Of a stretch of 64,000 bases of DNA, positions 11,880-24,384 are shown one piece after another. Each line of letters opens with the position of its first letter. Position 1 is the first letter of the stretch. Origin of the DNA: Malania oleifera (Eukaryota > Streptophyta > Magnoliopsida > Santalales > Ximeniaceae); the NCBI RefSeq assembly GCF_029873635.1, contig NC_080423.1, forward strand, positions 103,726,991 through 103,790,990. The letters run 5' to 3'. The notes beneath the pieces are model-generated. The model was not told the DNA's origin. It saw only the letters and a list, made by a program, of their open reading frames with translations, and searched no databases. A program made the translations under genes and the position numbers.

Positions 11880-13826
11880 TGTAGTGACCCAAAGAATAAT
11901 AGCATTTTTAAATATTAAAGAGGGAGAGAAAATAAAAACAGAAACAGAAGGAGGCCGTAGACTTTGTCGACGACATTGCATTTTGGAGATAATATTAAAT
12001 AATCATAATTTCAAAAAAAAAATTGCCAAACTTCGTCGACGAACACAGGGTCTCGTCGACGAAGGTCTTCAAAATTTCGTTGACGAACACAGGGCTTTGT
12101 CAATAAGAAAATACCGAGAGACGGTTCGGGCTGCTCTGAATTTCGTTGACGAACATAGGGCCTCGTCAATGAATTTTGTGAAGGGCTCGTCGAAGAGGTG
12201 ACGTGTCTCGTTGACGAATCTAGCCCTATAAATAGTGGAAACCCGGGATATTTTTCATTTCTCTCATCGCTCTCTCTCTCCTCTCTCTCTCTCTCCTATG
12301 ACTCCCTCTCCATTCTCTCTTCTATTCCGGCCCCACCAGTCACCGGATCGACGATCCGAAGCTACCACGACGCTCCTGGCAGAGTTCTCTGCGAAGCTGC
12401 TGGAGCGGATCGTCGGGAAAATATAGTTGGAATTCATCCCAAATTCAGGGTAAGGTCTTTTATCCAGTTTTTGACTTCCTGGTAGTTATAGGAAATGATA
12501 TAGGCGGAAAAATACTGATGTTATATTCTGTCATATGTTGGTTTCAGGGTGTTTTGTAGAAGGCCCTGCAGGTGTTAGGCTTGTATTCCCTAGGGGCTTT
12601 TCAAAGTTAAGGTAAGGGAAATATGCTATGCTAGGAAATTTCTAAATATTATACAGTGTATTTATTTACGAAAATTATGTATTAAAGAATGGTGTGACTG
12701 TGAATATGTACGAGGATATGTTTTACGAATTGTAGTTTCATGATTTTTTTGAATTTCAGTACCATGATTTTATGGATTCAAGTACTATGATTATGTGAAC
12801 TTAAGTACCATGATTATACGAATTTCAGTATTACGAATATGCATTTCCATGTTATGATTATTCAAATTTTAGTACGTTATGCAGCATCATGGTGATAATG
12901 ATTACTTCAGAATCATGGTAAATCAAATAGATATATATAGAAATATATTATATGGTATCAGACCCTGTTGGACTTGCAGCTACAGAGCACGGTTCCATTG
13001 CTACAGATACTATGTTACATATTTAGTGCAACCACCTATTCAGATAATACGTGGTAAGGTCGACCACCTAGGCCCTTGAAGAGGTTAGGCTCCCCATCCA
13101 GATATGGGTTGAGGTGGGCAGGTCGACTGACGGAGTTCAGTGGTTTATTCTTGGTTGGCTAGCCAGGGTAAATCCAGCCTACGGGCCGCACAACCTTGTT
13201 ATGAGGGGCATGTCATGACACAGATAGCCACAGGAAACAATTTCAATTACTATTACTTATGTATTGATTTACAAAAACAGGGATCCTACTTATATACACT
13301 AGAAGTATTTTGAATTATAACCATAATACTGATATGTTAAGCAATAAGGAAAAGGGGGGTGGTGTACTTTATTATTTGTCTTGTACTTTTGTACTCAGTT
13401 ATTCATGTTTATATGAAACATATTTCATGATATATATATATATAGCCGCTCATTTGCCACACACTAGTAATAGCATATCTCTTCTTACTGAGTGTTGGCT
13501 CATCCCAGTGTTGAAATATTTTTCAGGTGATCTAGGTAGGCGAGCAGACCAGGCTCGTAGATAGATGAGCGTCTGTAGTGCCCTGACAGAGAGTGAGTAT
13601 CATTTTTGGGAGGATTTTGTATAGCCCTCACCAGTTGAGGTTATTTTGGGAACAATGATATATGTATATTTTGAGATTACATACTAGCACTCTGGTACTG
13701 TACATAAACGTATGTGGATATGTTTATATGATTTCTGCTTCTCGCTTCTTAGGTTAATGATGTGGTATCAGACTATGTTATTTTCTATTAAAAAAAAAAA
13801 CCCATTTAATTAAGCAGGTCGTTACA
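11880..13826 (+). mobile_element. Second nested solo gypsy LTR, same family, plus orientation
   Basis: It runs TGTAGTGACCC...GGTCGTTACA. It shares internal blocks with 9091-11101 (CATTTGCCACACACTAGTAA, near 13450) and with 21216-23499. Copia sequence lies on both sides. Flanks AACTG and AGCTA are only a partial match, so the target duplication has decayed or the left edge is a base or two off. The CGTCGACGAA cluster is at 11956-12222, TATAAATAG at 12227-12235, and an internal PBS-like TGGTATCAGA at 13763. Confidence 0.8.
11956..12235 (+). promoter_or_regulatory. LTR promoter: CGTCGACGAA cluster followed by TATA box
   Basis: About nine exact or near copies of CGTCGACGAA / CGTTGACGAA, several followed by CACAGGG, end just before TATAAATAG at 12227. 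Confidence 0.6.
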
Positions 13827-13831
13827 AGCTA

Positions 13832-16800
13832 GGTGATTGACAATGGTGCCTCCATTCATGTTACATCTCAGAAGGATCTTTTTACATCCTATAGATCTGG
13901 TGACTTTGGAACAATAAAGATGGGCAATGATGGCTTGGTTAAAGTCATTGGAATTGGGGATGTGTATCTGAAGACAAATAATGGCACGAGTTTAGTTCTT
14001 AGAGATGTGAAGCATATTCCTGACATTCATTTGAATTTGATTTCTGCAGGTAAACTTGATGATGAAGGGTATTGCAACACTTTCAGTAATGGCCAGTGGA
14101 AGCTCACCAGGGGTGTTATGGTTGTGGCTCGAGGCATGAAGCACTCTGCATTGTACATTCTGCAAGCAAAGATCTCCAACGACATTATTAATGCGATGGA
14201 GGATAATGGTATAGTAGAGTTATGGCACAAGAGACTGGCTCACATGAGTGAGAAAGGATTAGCTTTACTGGGGAAGAAAAGTCTACTATATGGACTAAAA
14301 AGTACACTTCTGAAAAGGTGTACTCATTGTTTGTCAGGGAAGCAGAGCAGGGTTTCCATCAAGAATTACCCTCATTCGAGAAAGTCAGAGATATTGGATT
14401 TGGTACATTCGGATGTGTGTGGCCCTATGGAGACGAGAACACTCGGTGGCTCCAGATACTTTGTGACCTTCATATATGATCATTCAAGGAAGTTGTGGGT
14501 ATATACCTTGAAGTCAAAAGACCAAGTGTTGGCTAAGTTCAAGAAATTTCAAGCCCTAGTTGAGAGACAAACTAGGAAGAAACTGAGGTGCACCTGGACT
14601 GATAACGGTGGAGAGTATTCTGGTCCATTTGATGATTATTGCAGACAACAGGGTATTCGACATTAAAAGTCTCCTCCAAAAACTTCTCAATTGAATGGCA
14701 TAGCAGAAAGGACGAACAAAACACTGGTTGAGAGAGTGAGATGTTTGCTTTCACAAGCCCGGTTGCCAAAATCCTTTTGGGGGGAAGGCTTTGAGCACTG
14801 TTGTTCATGTGTTAAATCTTACACCCTGTGTTCCTTTACAATTTGATATGCCAGACTGATTTGGGACAGGTAAGGATGTTTCCTATAATCACCTGCGTGT
14901 TTTTGGGTGCAAAGCAATTTATGCATATTCCAAAAGATGAAAGGTCCAAACTTGATGAGAAAACGCGACAGTGTATATTCCTTGGCTACGGTCAAGATGA
15001 GTTTGGATACAAGCTTTATGATCAAGTTGAGAAGAAAATTGTGAGAAGCAAAGATGTCGTGTTTGTAGAAGATCAGACGATTCAGGATATTGAGAAGGCA
15101 GAGAAATCTATGTCTCAGTAGGGTGACAGTTTGACTGATGTGGATCCAGTTCCTTTGAAGAATTTTCCATCTCAAGTTGAGAATGATGTTCAAGATGACC
15201 ACCAGGGTAGAGGTAATGTGGATGTTCCCTTATAGGTTCAGGGAGATGTTAAGACTGATGAGCAGTTGACAATGCCAGAGATTCCACTAGAGATTCCATC
15301 TAGGAGGTCAGCCAAAGATCGACATCCTTCCACTCGGTATTCAGCAGAACAGTATCTGTTATTGACTGACGGGGGAAAGCCCCCAGTGTTTTGTAGAAGC
15401 CATGGAAGATGAACACAAGACAGAGTGGGTTGAGGTCGTGCAAGATGAGATGCAGTCATTGCATGATAACCACACCTTTGAGTTAGTGAAGCTACCTAAA
15501 GGAAAAAAAGCTTTGGAGAACAAGTGGATTTTTAAGAAGAAGCCAAATGAGTTATCTGCACGACCACGGTACAAAGCTAGATTGGTAGTAAAAGAGTTTG
15601 GTTAGAGAAAATGTATTGACTTTGATGAGATCTTCACTCCAATTGTAAAGATGTCATCGATCTGAACAGTACTTGGCTTAGCAGCTAGTCTTGATTTGGA
15701 AGTTAAGCAGATGGATGTGAAAATTGCCTTCCTTCATGGTGATTTAGAGGAAGAGATTTATATGAAGGAGCCAGAGGGTTTCAGGGTGAAAGGGAAATAG
15801 GATTATGTGTGCAAGCTGAAGAAAAGTCTATATGGTTTGAAACAAGCACCAAGACAGTGATATAAGAAGTTTGAGTCTGTTATGGGGGAGCAAGGCTACA
15901 AGAAGACAACTTCATATCACTGTGTATTTGTTCAAAAATTCTCTAATGATGATTTTATTTTCTTACTGCTTTATGTGGATAACATGTTGCTTGTTGACAG
16001 GAATGCTTCAAGGATTGACCAGTTGAAGAAGCAATTGAGTAAATCATTTGCTATGAAGGATTTGGGGCCAACAAAGAAAATTCTTAGCATAAGAATCAGT
16101 CGTGACAGGAGTGCTAAGAAGTTATATTTATCACAAGAGGAGTATATTGAAAAAGTGCTTCAAAGGTTCAATATGGACAAAGCTAAAGTGGTTAGCTCTC
16201 CTTTTGCTACCCACTTCAGACTAAGTACAAAGGAATTTCCTTCTACAGATAAGGAAAATGAAGACATGAAAAGAGTTCCTTACACATCAGCAATAGGAAT
16301 TTTGATATATGCAATGGTTTGCACAAGACCAGATATAGCATATGCAGTTGGTGTAGTTAGTCGATTCTTGTCAAATCCGAGAAGAGAGCATTGGAATGTA
16401 GTGAAGTGGATCATGAGGTATCTTCAAGGCACTTCTAGTTTGAGACTTGGTTTAGGAAACTAACAGTCATTCTTAGTTGGCTACACAGATGCAGATATGG
16501 TTGGGGATGTGGATACTCGTAAGTCTACTTCGGGCTATTTGATAACTTTTGCAGGTGGGGCTATAGCTTGGCAATCGAGACTTCAGAAGTGCATTGCTCT
16601 TTCTACGACAGAGGCAGAGTTTATTACAGCAACGGAAGCGACTAAAGAGTTGCTATGGGCAAAGAAGTTCTTGAGAGAACTTGGTTTCGAGCAGCAGAGG
16701 TATGTGTTGTTTTGTGATAGCCAGAGTGCTATTCATCTTGTTAAGAATTCCAGTTTCCATGTAAGATCGAAGCATATTGATGTACGATACCATTGGATCA

Positions 16801-16943
16801 GAGATGCGTTGAACGATAAGTTATTGGAACTTGAGAAGGTTCACACTGATGATAATGGTTCTGATATGTTGACAAAGACACTACCAAGGGAGAAGCTTGA
16901 AATTTGTTGTTCGATCGTCGTGATGGTGATTCCCTCCACATAG
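13832..16943 (+). pseudogene. Protease, integrase, RT and RNase H region of the older copia element
   Basis: Parts recognised in order: protease motif WVIDNGAS-like at 13833; an integrase zinc-finger area (ELWHKRLAHMSEKG) near 14215; integrase core motifs near 14400-14660 (VHSDVCGPM, WTDNGGEY); the RT area near 15480-15990 (LLYVDNMLLVD); RNase H near 16500-16900 (ALSTTEAEF). The order is that of Ty1/copia. Fossil, with roughly ten or more breaks across the polyprotein. Confidence 0.85.
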
Positions 16944-16960
16944 TTGGAAAGGGGGAGATT

Positions 16961-17628
16961 TGTTGGGTTATTTCCTTCCATGTGGAGGAAAGCCCAAGTG
17001 GATTTTATTAAAAACCCAAATCCTAGCCCTTTTAATGTGAAAACCTAAAGAAATTTATAAAAAGAGAGGGGAGAAGGGAGGAGTCATCACTTCTCAAAAA
17101 GAAAGAGAGAAAAACGTGATTTTTCTCATGCTATCCAGATTTTATCAAGACTATGATCTCACTTCTTCTGTGGTCCGATCGAGCTGAAATTTGGAGGAAA
17201 GGTTTACAACTCAAGGAACTACAATCTAAACGGTGGAGATCGGATTCTGAGCTCGGGAGTTGGTATTTTTGCAGATGAACAGAAACCACGAATTTGGTAT
17301 ATTCTCTCCAATTCTCTTTATATTTGTCAAGATTGATGATGTCTTGATGAGATATATTTGGAACCTCTAATTGCAATTAGAGAAAACTTTGTGTACCCAT
17401 TATTTGATTGATAGTGGAGATTTCAACTGGACTAAGTCCCGTGATTTTTCTTCCTCACATTGAGAAAGTTTTCCATGTAAAAAATTGATTGTGTTCTTGT
17501 GGCTTGATGTGATTGATTATTTTTCTTATTATTTTTAGCACGTATAAAAGTAGAGATATACTATATTTACTTGTATATAGGGAGAATAATTATTTCGCTA
17601 TGTTTGTTTGTTGATATCTCTCCCAACA
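16961..17628 (+). repeat. 3' LTR of the older Tork copia element
   Basis: 668 bp, TGTTGGGTTATTTCC...TCCCAACA, with the polypurine tract GGAAAGGGGGAGATT just before it. Confidence 0.9.
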
Positions 17629-17633
17629 AATTT

Positions 17634-17724
17634 ATCTTCACGTTGTTTAAGAATATGTAAAATACCATAGATAGATGCTACTCCATCTTTAGCATCATGG
17701 CACAAAATTCTCTTTCGAGCTAAG
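17634..17724. other. 91-bp island of older sequence between two LTR insertions
   Basis: This island and the flanks at 8140-8264 and 20323-20400 are what is left of the pre-insertion locus. On the minus strand the island is open in one frame for 30 codons, but continuity into the flanks is not convincing. Confidence 0.4.
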
Positions 17725-20009
17725 TGTCGCGACGTCCCGGGAGCGCGTGTGCCCCAGGCGGCGAAATTAAAATCATTATATTTTCAAGGAAAATTATGGA
17801 AAAGGTCGGAGTCGCCACTAACCTTTTAGTGTGGTTAGAACACGTGATTACTACCCCGTTAGGGGTAGAAGGGGTCTATGTTACCGGAGTTGGGCTCGAG
17901 AGTTCGGTTACGCGAGGGGAAGGTACAAGCACCCCTTACGCGCCCGTTCTTACGAACGGTACCTAATTAATTTGAAATTATCCCTAAGTTAATCTAATAA
18001 GTCTTTAAATTACTCCTTTTTATGAATTTATAAATACCTATGAAAAAATAAATAAATAAATAAATATATACATATATTCTCTCAGAGCTTAAGGTACGTG
18101 AAGCCCGAAGGCTCATACCCTCGCAATAAAATCATAGGGATGAAAAATCAAGAAAATACTTAGGAAAGTATACTCCCAAATTTTGGAAATCTTATAGATT
18201 TTTTAATAAAAAAATACTAGCATGGGAGGTTTTACTATATATTGATAAGATAATAAGTTAAAATATTAAATTATCACAATGTATATAAAAATAGTAATGA
18301 TAATAAGCATATCTGTTAAAATATTACAGCTTTCAAAATAGGCAATAAAATACTATATGTATATATATATTAAACACTCAAGATACTATACAAGGTAATA
18401 CTATCTATAAAAAAATGCCTTAATAAGTGAAACTAAATAATAATTATACCATAATATTCCATACAATATCATACTAAATATAGTAGCAAAACGTATACCA
18501 AAACTCTAAACTTACCATAATGATTGATACCTTTATATGTAAACATGATAAAATATTAGAATACTAATACTAACTATCCTAAAATATTAATATGAGTATA
18601 CATAACATATATAATAAAGAAAACCCTAAATAATTAAAACTAGACATACATTAATGATGAAAACCCTAAATAGCCCTAAACATATGGATATTAAAGACAC
18701 CCTTAAGTAAATAATTACGATACCTATTCTAACTACGTATGCAATAATAATATTAACAATTCCACGAATAAAACGAAATTAAACTTTAAATATCTAAATA
18801 AATCTCAACTATAAAAATTCCACAATAAAGGCAATTAATTTATCTAAATAATACAACCAAAACTTACCATAAGTACTAAATATTAAACTAACTATAAAAA
18901 TCATAAAACCTACACACCTGCATATACAAAGAAGAAAAAAAAAAATTAGATATTTAGAACGAATAAAAACCAGCAAAGAAATAGAAAAAGAAAAGAAACA
19001 CAAAAATAAAAATAAAAATAAAAATGACACGTGAACGTGTGTGCGTGTGTATGGGAGCAAGGAGGCTTACCGGAGCGGCTCACGGCTGGGCGGTCGTGAG
19101 GAGTGACCAGAAAGAGGGTGGCTGGAGCTCGTGGGTGTTGAGGCGATGATGACGGAAACGGCGAGTGGTGGGGGGCATCAGCGACGACGCCGGTTGCTGG
19201 AACAGGGGCTGGCCGAGGAGTTGCTGGACGGAGGCGGTACTTGCAGCGGCGACAGTGAGCGGAGAGTTGCAGAGGGTCTCCGGGGATTCTTCGGGGGTGG
19301 CTGTTGTAGCAGGGCCGCTTGGATGGATGACCGGAGCACTGCAGACGGTGACGGTGACCGGCGAGCTTGAGAGTCCTGCAGGGGGTTCTCGGCTGCAGTT
19401 GGTCGGAGTGGTTGCAGGAGTCCAGAAAAGGTGGTTGGCCGGAGGTTCTCGCGGTGATGATGGCTTCTCGGCTGGATCGTGAGTGAGGGAGAGAAGCGTG
19501 AGGGCGATGGGAGAATGAGGGAGGTGCTGTGATTGGGAGGCGCTGTGGGTAAGAAGAAGAAGATGGAGAAGGAGGCACAGAACGGAGAGGAGTGGCGGCT
19601 GTGCGTGAGAGAACTGCTGGCTAGGTTTTTCTTTTTTTCTTTGGCCGTCTGTGCGCTGCCTCTCTGTAGCCGTGTGCTCCCCTTTGCCATTATATAAAAA
19701 AAAAAATCTCAAAACCCTAAAGCAACTTCCTTCTTTGATTTTCTTTTTCTTCTTTTTTTTTTTTTTATTCTTTTATTCTTATGGTAATAATGAAAAAGGA
19801 AATAATAATAATAATAATTATCATAATAATATTAGTATCAATAAGGTAATAATAATAATACTACTACTAATAATAATAAATAATTATAGTAAAAATAAAA
19901 ACTAAGATACTATTGGTAAAATAATAATAGTATTAATATTAATAAAAATAAAGTAATAATACTAAAAATAATAATAAAAATAATAATAGCCAAAATAAGA
20001 TACTAATGC

Positions 20010-20050
<41 letters not shown>

Positions 20051-20166
20051 GTAATAATAATAATAATAATATTAAAAACAATAAAACAAATGAAAAATAA
20101 AAATAATTATAGTAAAGTAAAAATAAAATAAAGATAATCAAAGTACTAGTAATAAAAAAAATGAAA

Positions 20167-20209
<43 letters not shown>

Positions 20210-20322
20210 GCAAAATAATAGTAAAGTACTAATAATATAGGAAAATAATAATAATAATAATAATAATAAAATAAGAGGGATCCAGTGTTCTATTTAGTTA
20301 GGACAAAAATAGGGTATCTACA
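17725..20322 (-). mobile_element. Large solo LTR of Tat-type gypsy (2.6 kb)
   Basis: The ends are TGTCGCGACGTCC (left) and TAGGGTATCTACA (right). The neighbouring 5-mers CTAAG and CTATG agree at 4 of 5 bases, fitting a slightly decayed target duplication. The left end carries GGTCGGAGTCGCCACTAACC and GTACAAGCACCCCTTACG, blocks typical of large plant Tat/Ogre-like LTRs. A minus-strand TATATAA near 19692 suggests minus orientation, in which case the LTR would begin TGTAGATACCC. The interior has a GC-rich block (19070-19680) and ATA microsatellites. No coding domain. Confidence 0.65.
19797..20275. repeat. Series of (ATA/AAT)n microsatellites
   Basis: Several runs of ATA/AAT units broken by short spacers lie inside the Tat-type LTR. 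They create leucine- and asparagine-rich shadow frames on either strand. Confidence 0.9.
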
Positions 20323-21215
20323 CTATGCAAGTTCTTCAACTGCCTTACTATCGTCCCTACATTAGCACAAGATAGAATCATATATGAGTGCATGGGTATT
20401 GTAATTTTCTTTGATTTAAAAAACAAAAATATTGATCAATTCCTTTACAAAAGCATGTAAAACTAATAAATGAGAATTATTTCAAGAGAAAATTGAAGAA
20501 ACTGTAAGAAATAGATCAAGAATTGTCAAAAAATATTATAAGAAACTGTAACTATAAACCTCATCGTGGATGTCGGAAGATCTTTGGCCAAGAGGATATG
20601 CAACTGGAGAACATGTTAGGAGATGAAGATAATATTGTTGCTTCATGAACGCAGATGCATGATTTTTACTCACGTCTTGTCTCGATAAAAATAAATATCT
20701 AATAGTATTGGAAGGATACATGAATGTGAAAAGAAGATGCAAATGCAAAAGGCAACACATCAAATGAATATATAGAAAAATGAAGCCAAGTACTAATGAC
20801 TCGATGCATCGTACGGTAGGACCAAAGAAAAGAGATGGGCGAAGATGAATTTTCGTTGGCCAGCTACAGTAAATTTAATGGCAACTAATAGGTAACTTGA
20901 TTAGACAATTAATTAACCAAAGTTCTAATTTTTTGAACCTTTTTTTGGGTCAGCCAAATATGGTTTTTATAATTATGAAATATGTAAGAAAAAATAAAAT
21001 TAAAATGATTCAAAGAACGGAGGAGATGGAAGACAGAGGTTGGTTCTTTATATTCCGTTTAATTCTGTTTCAATTTTTTGGATAATTAAAATTATAGAGT
21101 TTTGTTGATAAAACTTAAACACAAATAAAATTAAAATAAAATCTTGATTCACACATAAACTGAGGCACGGATATCTTGCTCTCTTTAAGGAGATTCAAGT
21201 CTTCTGTGGTTTATT
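20323..21215. other. Gap between two solo LTRs; no firm gene
   Basis: Mostly non-coding. 20536-20700 is open on the minus strand with fairly balanced composition (KQQYYLHLLTCSPVAYPLGQ) and could be an exon relic, but no family is recognised. 21120-21215 looks on the minus strand like LTR-tail sequence that continues at 23505, beyond the next solo LTR. Confidence 0.4.
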
Positions 21216-23499
21216 TGTAAAGATCCGAAAATTTTAATAATTAAATAAAAGAGAAGAAGGAAATTTAAAGGGGTCAAACAGGGTTTGTCGACGAATGACT
21301 CGGTTTCATCGACGAACTCCCTCAAGGATTCGTGGATGAATGTCAGTATTCGTTAACGAAGAGAAACCAAGAAGGGGTGTTTCAGACCTATTGGTTCGTC
21401 GACGAGATCCTTATCTTCATTGACGAACTCCTTTCTTCACCTCATCAACAAGGCCTCGTCGACGAAGTCACGTGACCAATCACCTATAAATATGAAAAAT
21501 CGAGTCTTGGACAAAAATTTCAGTTCCTCTTCTCTCTCTCTCTCTCGATCGATCGATCGATCGATTGAATTCGGCTGCTCTAACTTCTCTCTAGAATTTC
21601 AGCTCCGTTTCTACCCGATTCGACGATCAAAAGCTACCACGGTGATCCTGAGAAGATTCTCCACAATTTAACCGAAGCAGAATTTCGATTTGAGAGGTTT
21701 GGGCATCATCCCAAAAATCAGGGTAAATAGATTATTTAAGCATTTTTAGTATTACCAAGTTTATCTGAACCCAAATTTTGTGTTGTATAAGAATATATTG
21801 GTGTTTTGTGGAGTAAAATTAGGATGTCATGATTTCATGGTTAAGGTGTTTTTGGGACCCTGCAGACATGGGTTAAGGACCCCAGCGGATATTTTTCCAA
21901 GAGTTTAGGTAAATTATAATTTAGGATTACGAGTATGTAGGTTCAAGAAATATGAGTGTAATGATTTTATGGGAAATTTAGTATTTTACTGGGAATTTTG
22001 TATATATGTAATTGCAAGATTTTGAGGTTGGTATGCTGAGGGCGGGAGAGTTGAATTGGAGGCAAGCCTCCCAATCAGATAGGTAAGGGAAATATGTTAT
22101 GTCAATTAATTATGAAATACTTACCGGTAAAATATGATATATGATTATAGGTGTTTTCAAAGTAAGTAAATTATACAGTTCTACAGATTTTGGTACATGT
22201 GTTTTGTTTAATTAATTGTATGGCATGAGAAATTATTAGTATAGTACAGAATTTATACAACTTTCATGTTATCAAAATTTATGTAATTTTACATAGTTAA
22301 AATATTCAGTTTTCTTAGTACCATGATTATACAATTTATACAGAAAGTACGATATGTAGTATTAGCCAGAATATGATTTATATAGATTATGATTTTTACA
22401 ACTTATATAGAAATATGAATTTCAATTTCAGTAAACCATGATATTCAGATTACAGAACCATAACATTCAAATATATCAGTTTATTCTAATCAATTTACTA
22501 CAATGTTATGGTTATTTCAGTTAAATAGAATCATGGTTAATCAGTAACATAGAAATATCAGTTATATATAGTATGAGACCCTGATGGACCAGATCAGTTT
22601 TTAGAGCACGGTACCATTGTTATTTCAGTTCAAAGTGCAACCACATAGCTCATACAGTATGTGATTTTTAGCAGTCAATCGTGCCTTTATTGTGGACAGG
22701 CTCCCTGTCAGTTAGGGTTGAGGTGGTCGATCTGACTATTGAAGTTCAGTTGACTTATCCTGGTCGGCTAACTAGTGTTAAGTCCCACCTATGGGCCGCA
22801 CAACCCTGTAATGAGGGGTTAATTCATGACTTTCAATTATCCATTTAGGGAAGTTTTCTCAGTTATTATTATATATCTAGATTTACAGAAACCGCAGTCA
22901 TACCTATAAATATTAGAAGTATTTTGAATAGAATATTTAGAAAACAATTTATGTTAAAAAACAAAAGTGTGAGTTATACTGTGTATTATTTATACGTGTT
23001 TTCTTAGACTCAATTGTTTATAGTACTTTTAAATCAAATATTACAGTTATGTAAACTCATCTGCCACACACTGGTAATAGCATATTTCGTTTTATTAAGA
23101 GTTGTCTCATCCCGGTAATTTATCACTTTTCAAGTGAACCGGATAGACAAGTAGATCAGGCTCAAAAGTAGGGGAACTACAATACTGCCCTGTCTGTAGG
23201 GTGAGTATTTTTTGGGAAAGATACATTTTTGAATGGTCTCTAGGAAATTAGATGGAAGATTTTTGGGAATGTTCATATTGTATGTATATGTTGGGAGTAC
23301 AAACTTCTGGTATTGTATATAATGTGGTTATATGCATTTTTGTATTCCGCTACATAGGTAGAATATGGATATACAGGTTCCACGGTCCCCACTTGGACCG
23401 TGAAGATGTTATGGATTATATTACAGGGTATTAGAGCAGTGAAACTTTACATTATATAAAAAAATAAAATAAAATGGCATGAAAAATCGGGTCGTTACA
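21216..23499 (+). mobile_element. Third solo gypsy LTR of the TGTAANGAYC family, perfect target duplication
   Basis: It runs TGTAAAGATCCG...GGGTCGTTACA and is flanked by TTATT on both sides (21211-21215 and 23500-23504). A cluster of CGTCGACGAR motifs lies at 21284-21470, directly before TATAAATA (21485). Shared blocks with the two LTRs nested in the copia element include CTGCCACACACTGGTAATAG near 23051. A PBS-like GGGTATTAGAGCAGTG is at 23426-23441, preceded by TATTACA. Confidence 0.85.
21284..21492 (+). promoter_or_regulatory. LTR promoter: CGTCGACGAR cluster and TATA box
   Basis: About eight motif copies, several diverged, end in CGTCGACGAAGTCACGTG shortly before TATAAATA at 21485. Confidence 0.6.
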
Positions 23500-23504
23500 T
23501 TATT

Positions 23505-23719
23505 GGCTTAGCCCACGAACCGGTGCAACAAAACTCCTCAAGACTTGTCTCCCCCAAGGCACAAAAGCCTGATTTGAATCATATGACTCTCTCCAATTAT
23601 GCACAAATGGAGGAGTCCAAAGCTCCACAAAAAAAAAAAAAACAAAACACATTTCTTTGTTTTTCAAACTCTCTAGACTCAAAAGAATGATGATATGATG
23701 AGAGTAAAGATAAGAGATT
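23505..23719 (-). repeat. Probable piece of an older minus-strand LTR
   Basis: The 215-bp strip lies between a solo gypsy LTR and the younger copia element. Read on the minus strand it resembles the leader and tail of an LTR and appears continuous with 28505-29280 on one side and 21120-21215 on the other, once the nested elements are set aside. Confidence 0.35.
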
Positions 23720-23724
23720 GATGT

Positions 23725-24080
23725 TGTTGGGAATAACGAACAAATTCCCGAAACCTGTGAGAAACAAAATAGAGAAAAAATAACGCCAAATAAAAATCAA
23801 TCACACGCACAAGATAATATTTACGTGGTTCGGCAATTTTGCCTACGTCCACGGAGTTGCAGGGATTTCAATATTATCAGGAAGAAAACACAGAGAGTGC
23901 AGCGATACAATGCTCTCGCTCTCGCTCTCTCGCAGGTACAACCACACAAACCCTAATCACCTGAAAGCAATCCTTTTTATATGTTGCGCCTAGGGTTCCG
24001 TTCCGAATGGACTCCAATTAAATAGAGGTCGGGTCATCATCCAAATTAAAAGCACAACTAGGCTCCATAAAAGCCCAACA
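23725..24080 (-). repeat. 3' LTR of the younger copia element
   Basis: 356 bp. On the minus strand it starts TGTTGGGCTTTTATGG, following the purine-rich AAGTGAGAGATT. Confidence 0.92.
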
Positions 24081-24384
24081 AATCTCTCACTTGGACACTA
24101 GTTCAATCACCAATATCAAACTGCAATCCTCCTAAAAAAACAATCCCTCATCCTTGCAACTCAACCTCCTCTCCTCAAGCTAGAAGACCAACTGAAGCTG
24201 CACACAGCTTCAGTTTCTCAATAGTAATACCCTTAGTCAACATGTCTGCTGGGTTCTTAGATCCACATATCTTTTCAAGTATTACCAGCTTATCTTCAAC
24301 GAGGTAATGGATAAAGTGATATTTTGTTTGTATGTGTTTCGACTTTGAATGAAAAGCTAAATTTTTGGCAAGAAAGATTGCACT

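Larger units (their letters stand above)
8270..17628 (+). mobile_element. Old Tork-type copia LTR element with two nested solo LTRs
   Basis: LTRs at 8270-8929 and 16961-17628 both start TGTTGGGTTATTTCC and end in AACA. The element is flanked by the perfect 5-bp duplication AATTT (8265-8269 and 17629-17633). A PBS (TGGTATCAGAGC at 8933) follows the first LTR, and a polypurine tract (GAAAGGGGGAGATT) precedes the second. The internal order gag, protease, integrase, RT, RNase H is that of Ty1/copia, and motifs fit the Tork/Tnt1 lineage. LTRs differ by roughly 10-15% by eye, so it is the older of the two copia elements. It is a fossil with many breaks. Without the two nested LTRs its own length is about 5.4 kb. 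Confidence 0.9.

Noticed and set aside
18946-19712. Three overlapping long frames on the minus strand (up to 210 codons) and two on the plus strand
   Set aside because: They overlap in several frames of a GC-rich, Pro/Ser-rich block inside a solo Tat-type LTR. Composition explains them, and no domain is visible.
19651-20213. Leucine-, asparagine- and phenylalanine-rich frames
   Set aside because: Produced by ATA/AAT microsatellites; not genes.
8140-20400. A host exon on the minus strand broken by the copia element and the Tat LTR (island 17634-17724 is open for 30 codons, reading GVASIYGILHILKQRED)
   Set aside because: With the insertions and one duplication copy set aside, the frame does not continue cleanly on either side, no family is recognised, and the donor/acceptor sites are weak. 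It stays an open possibility only.
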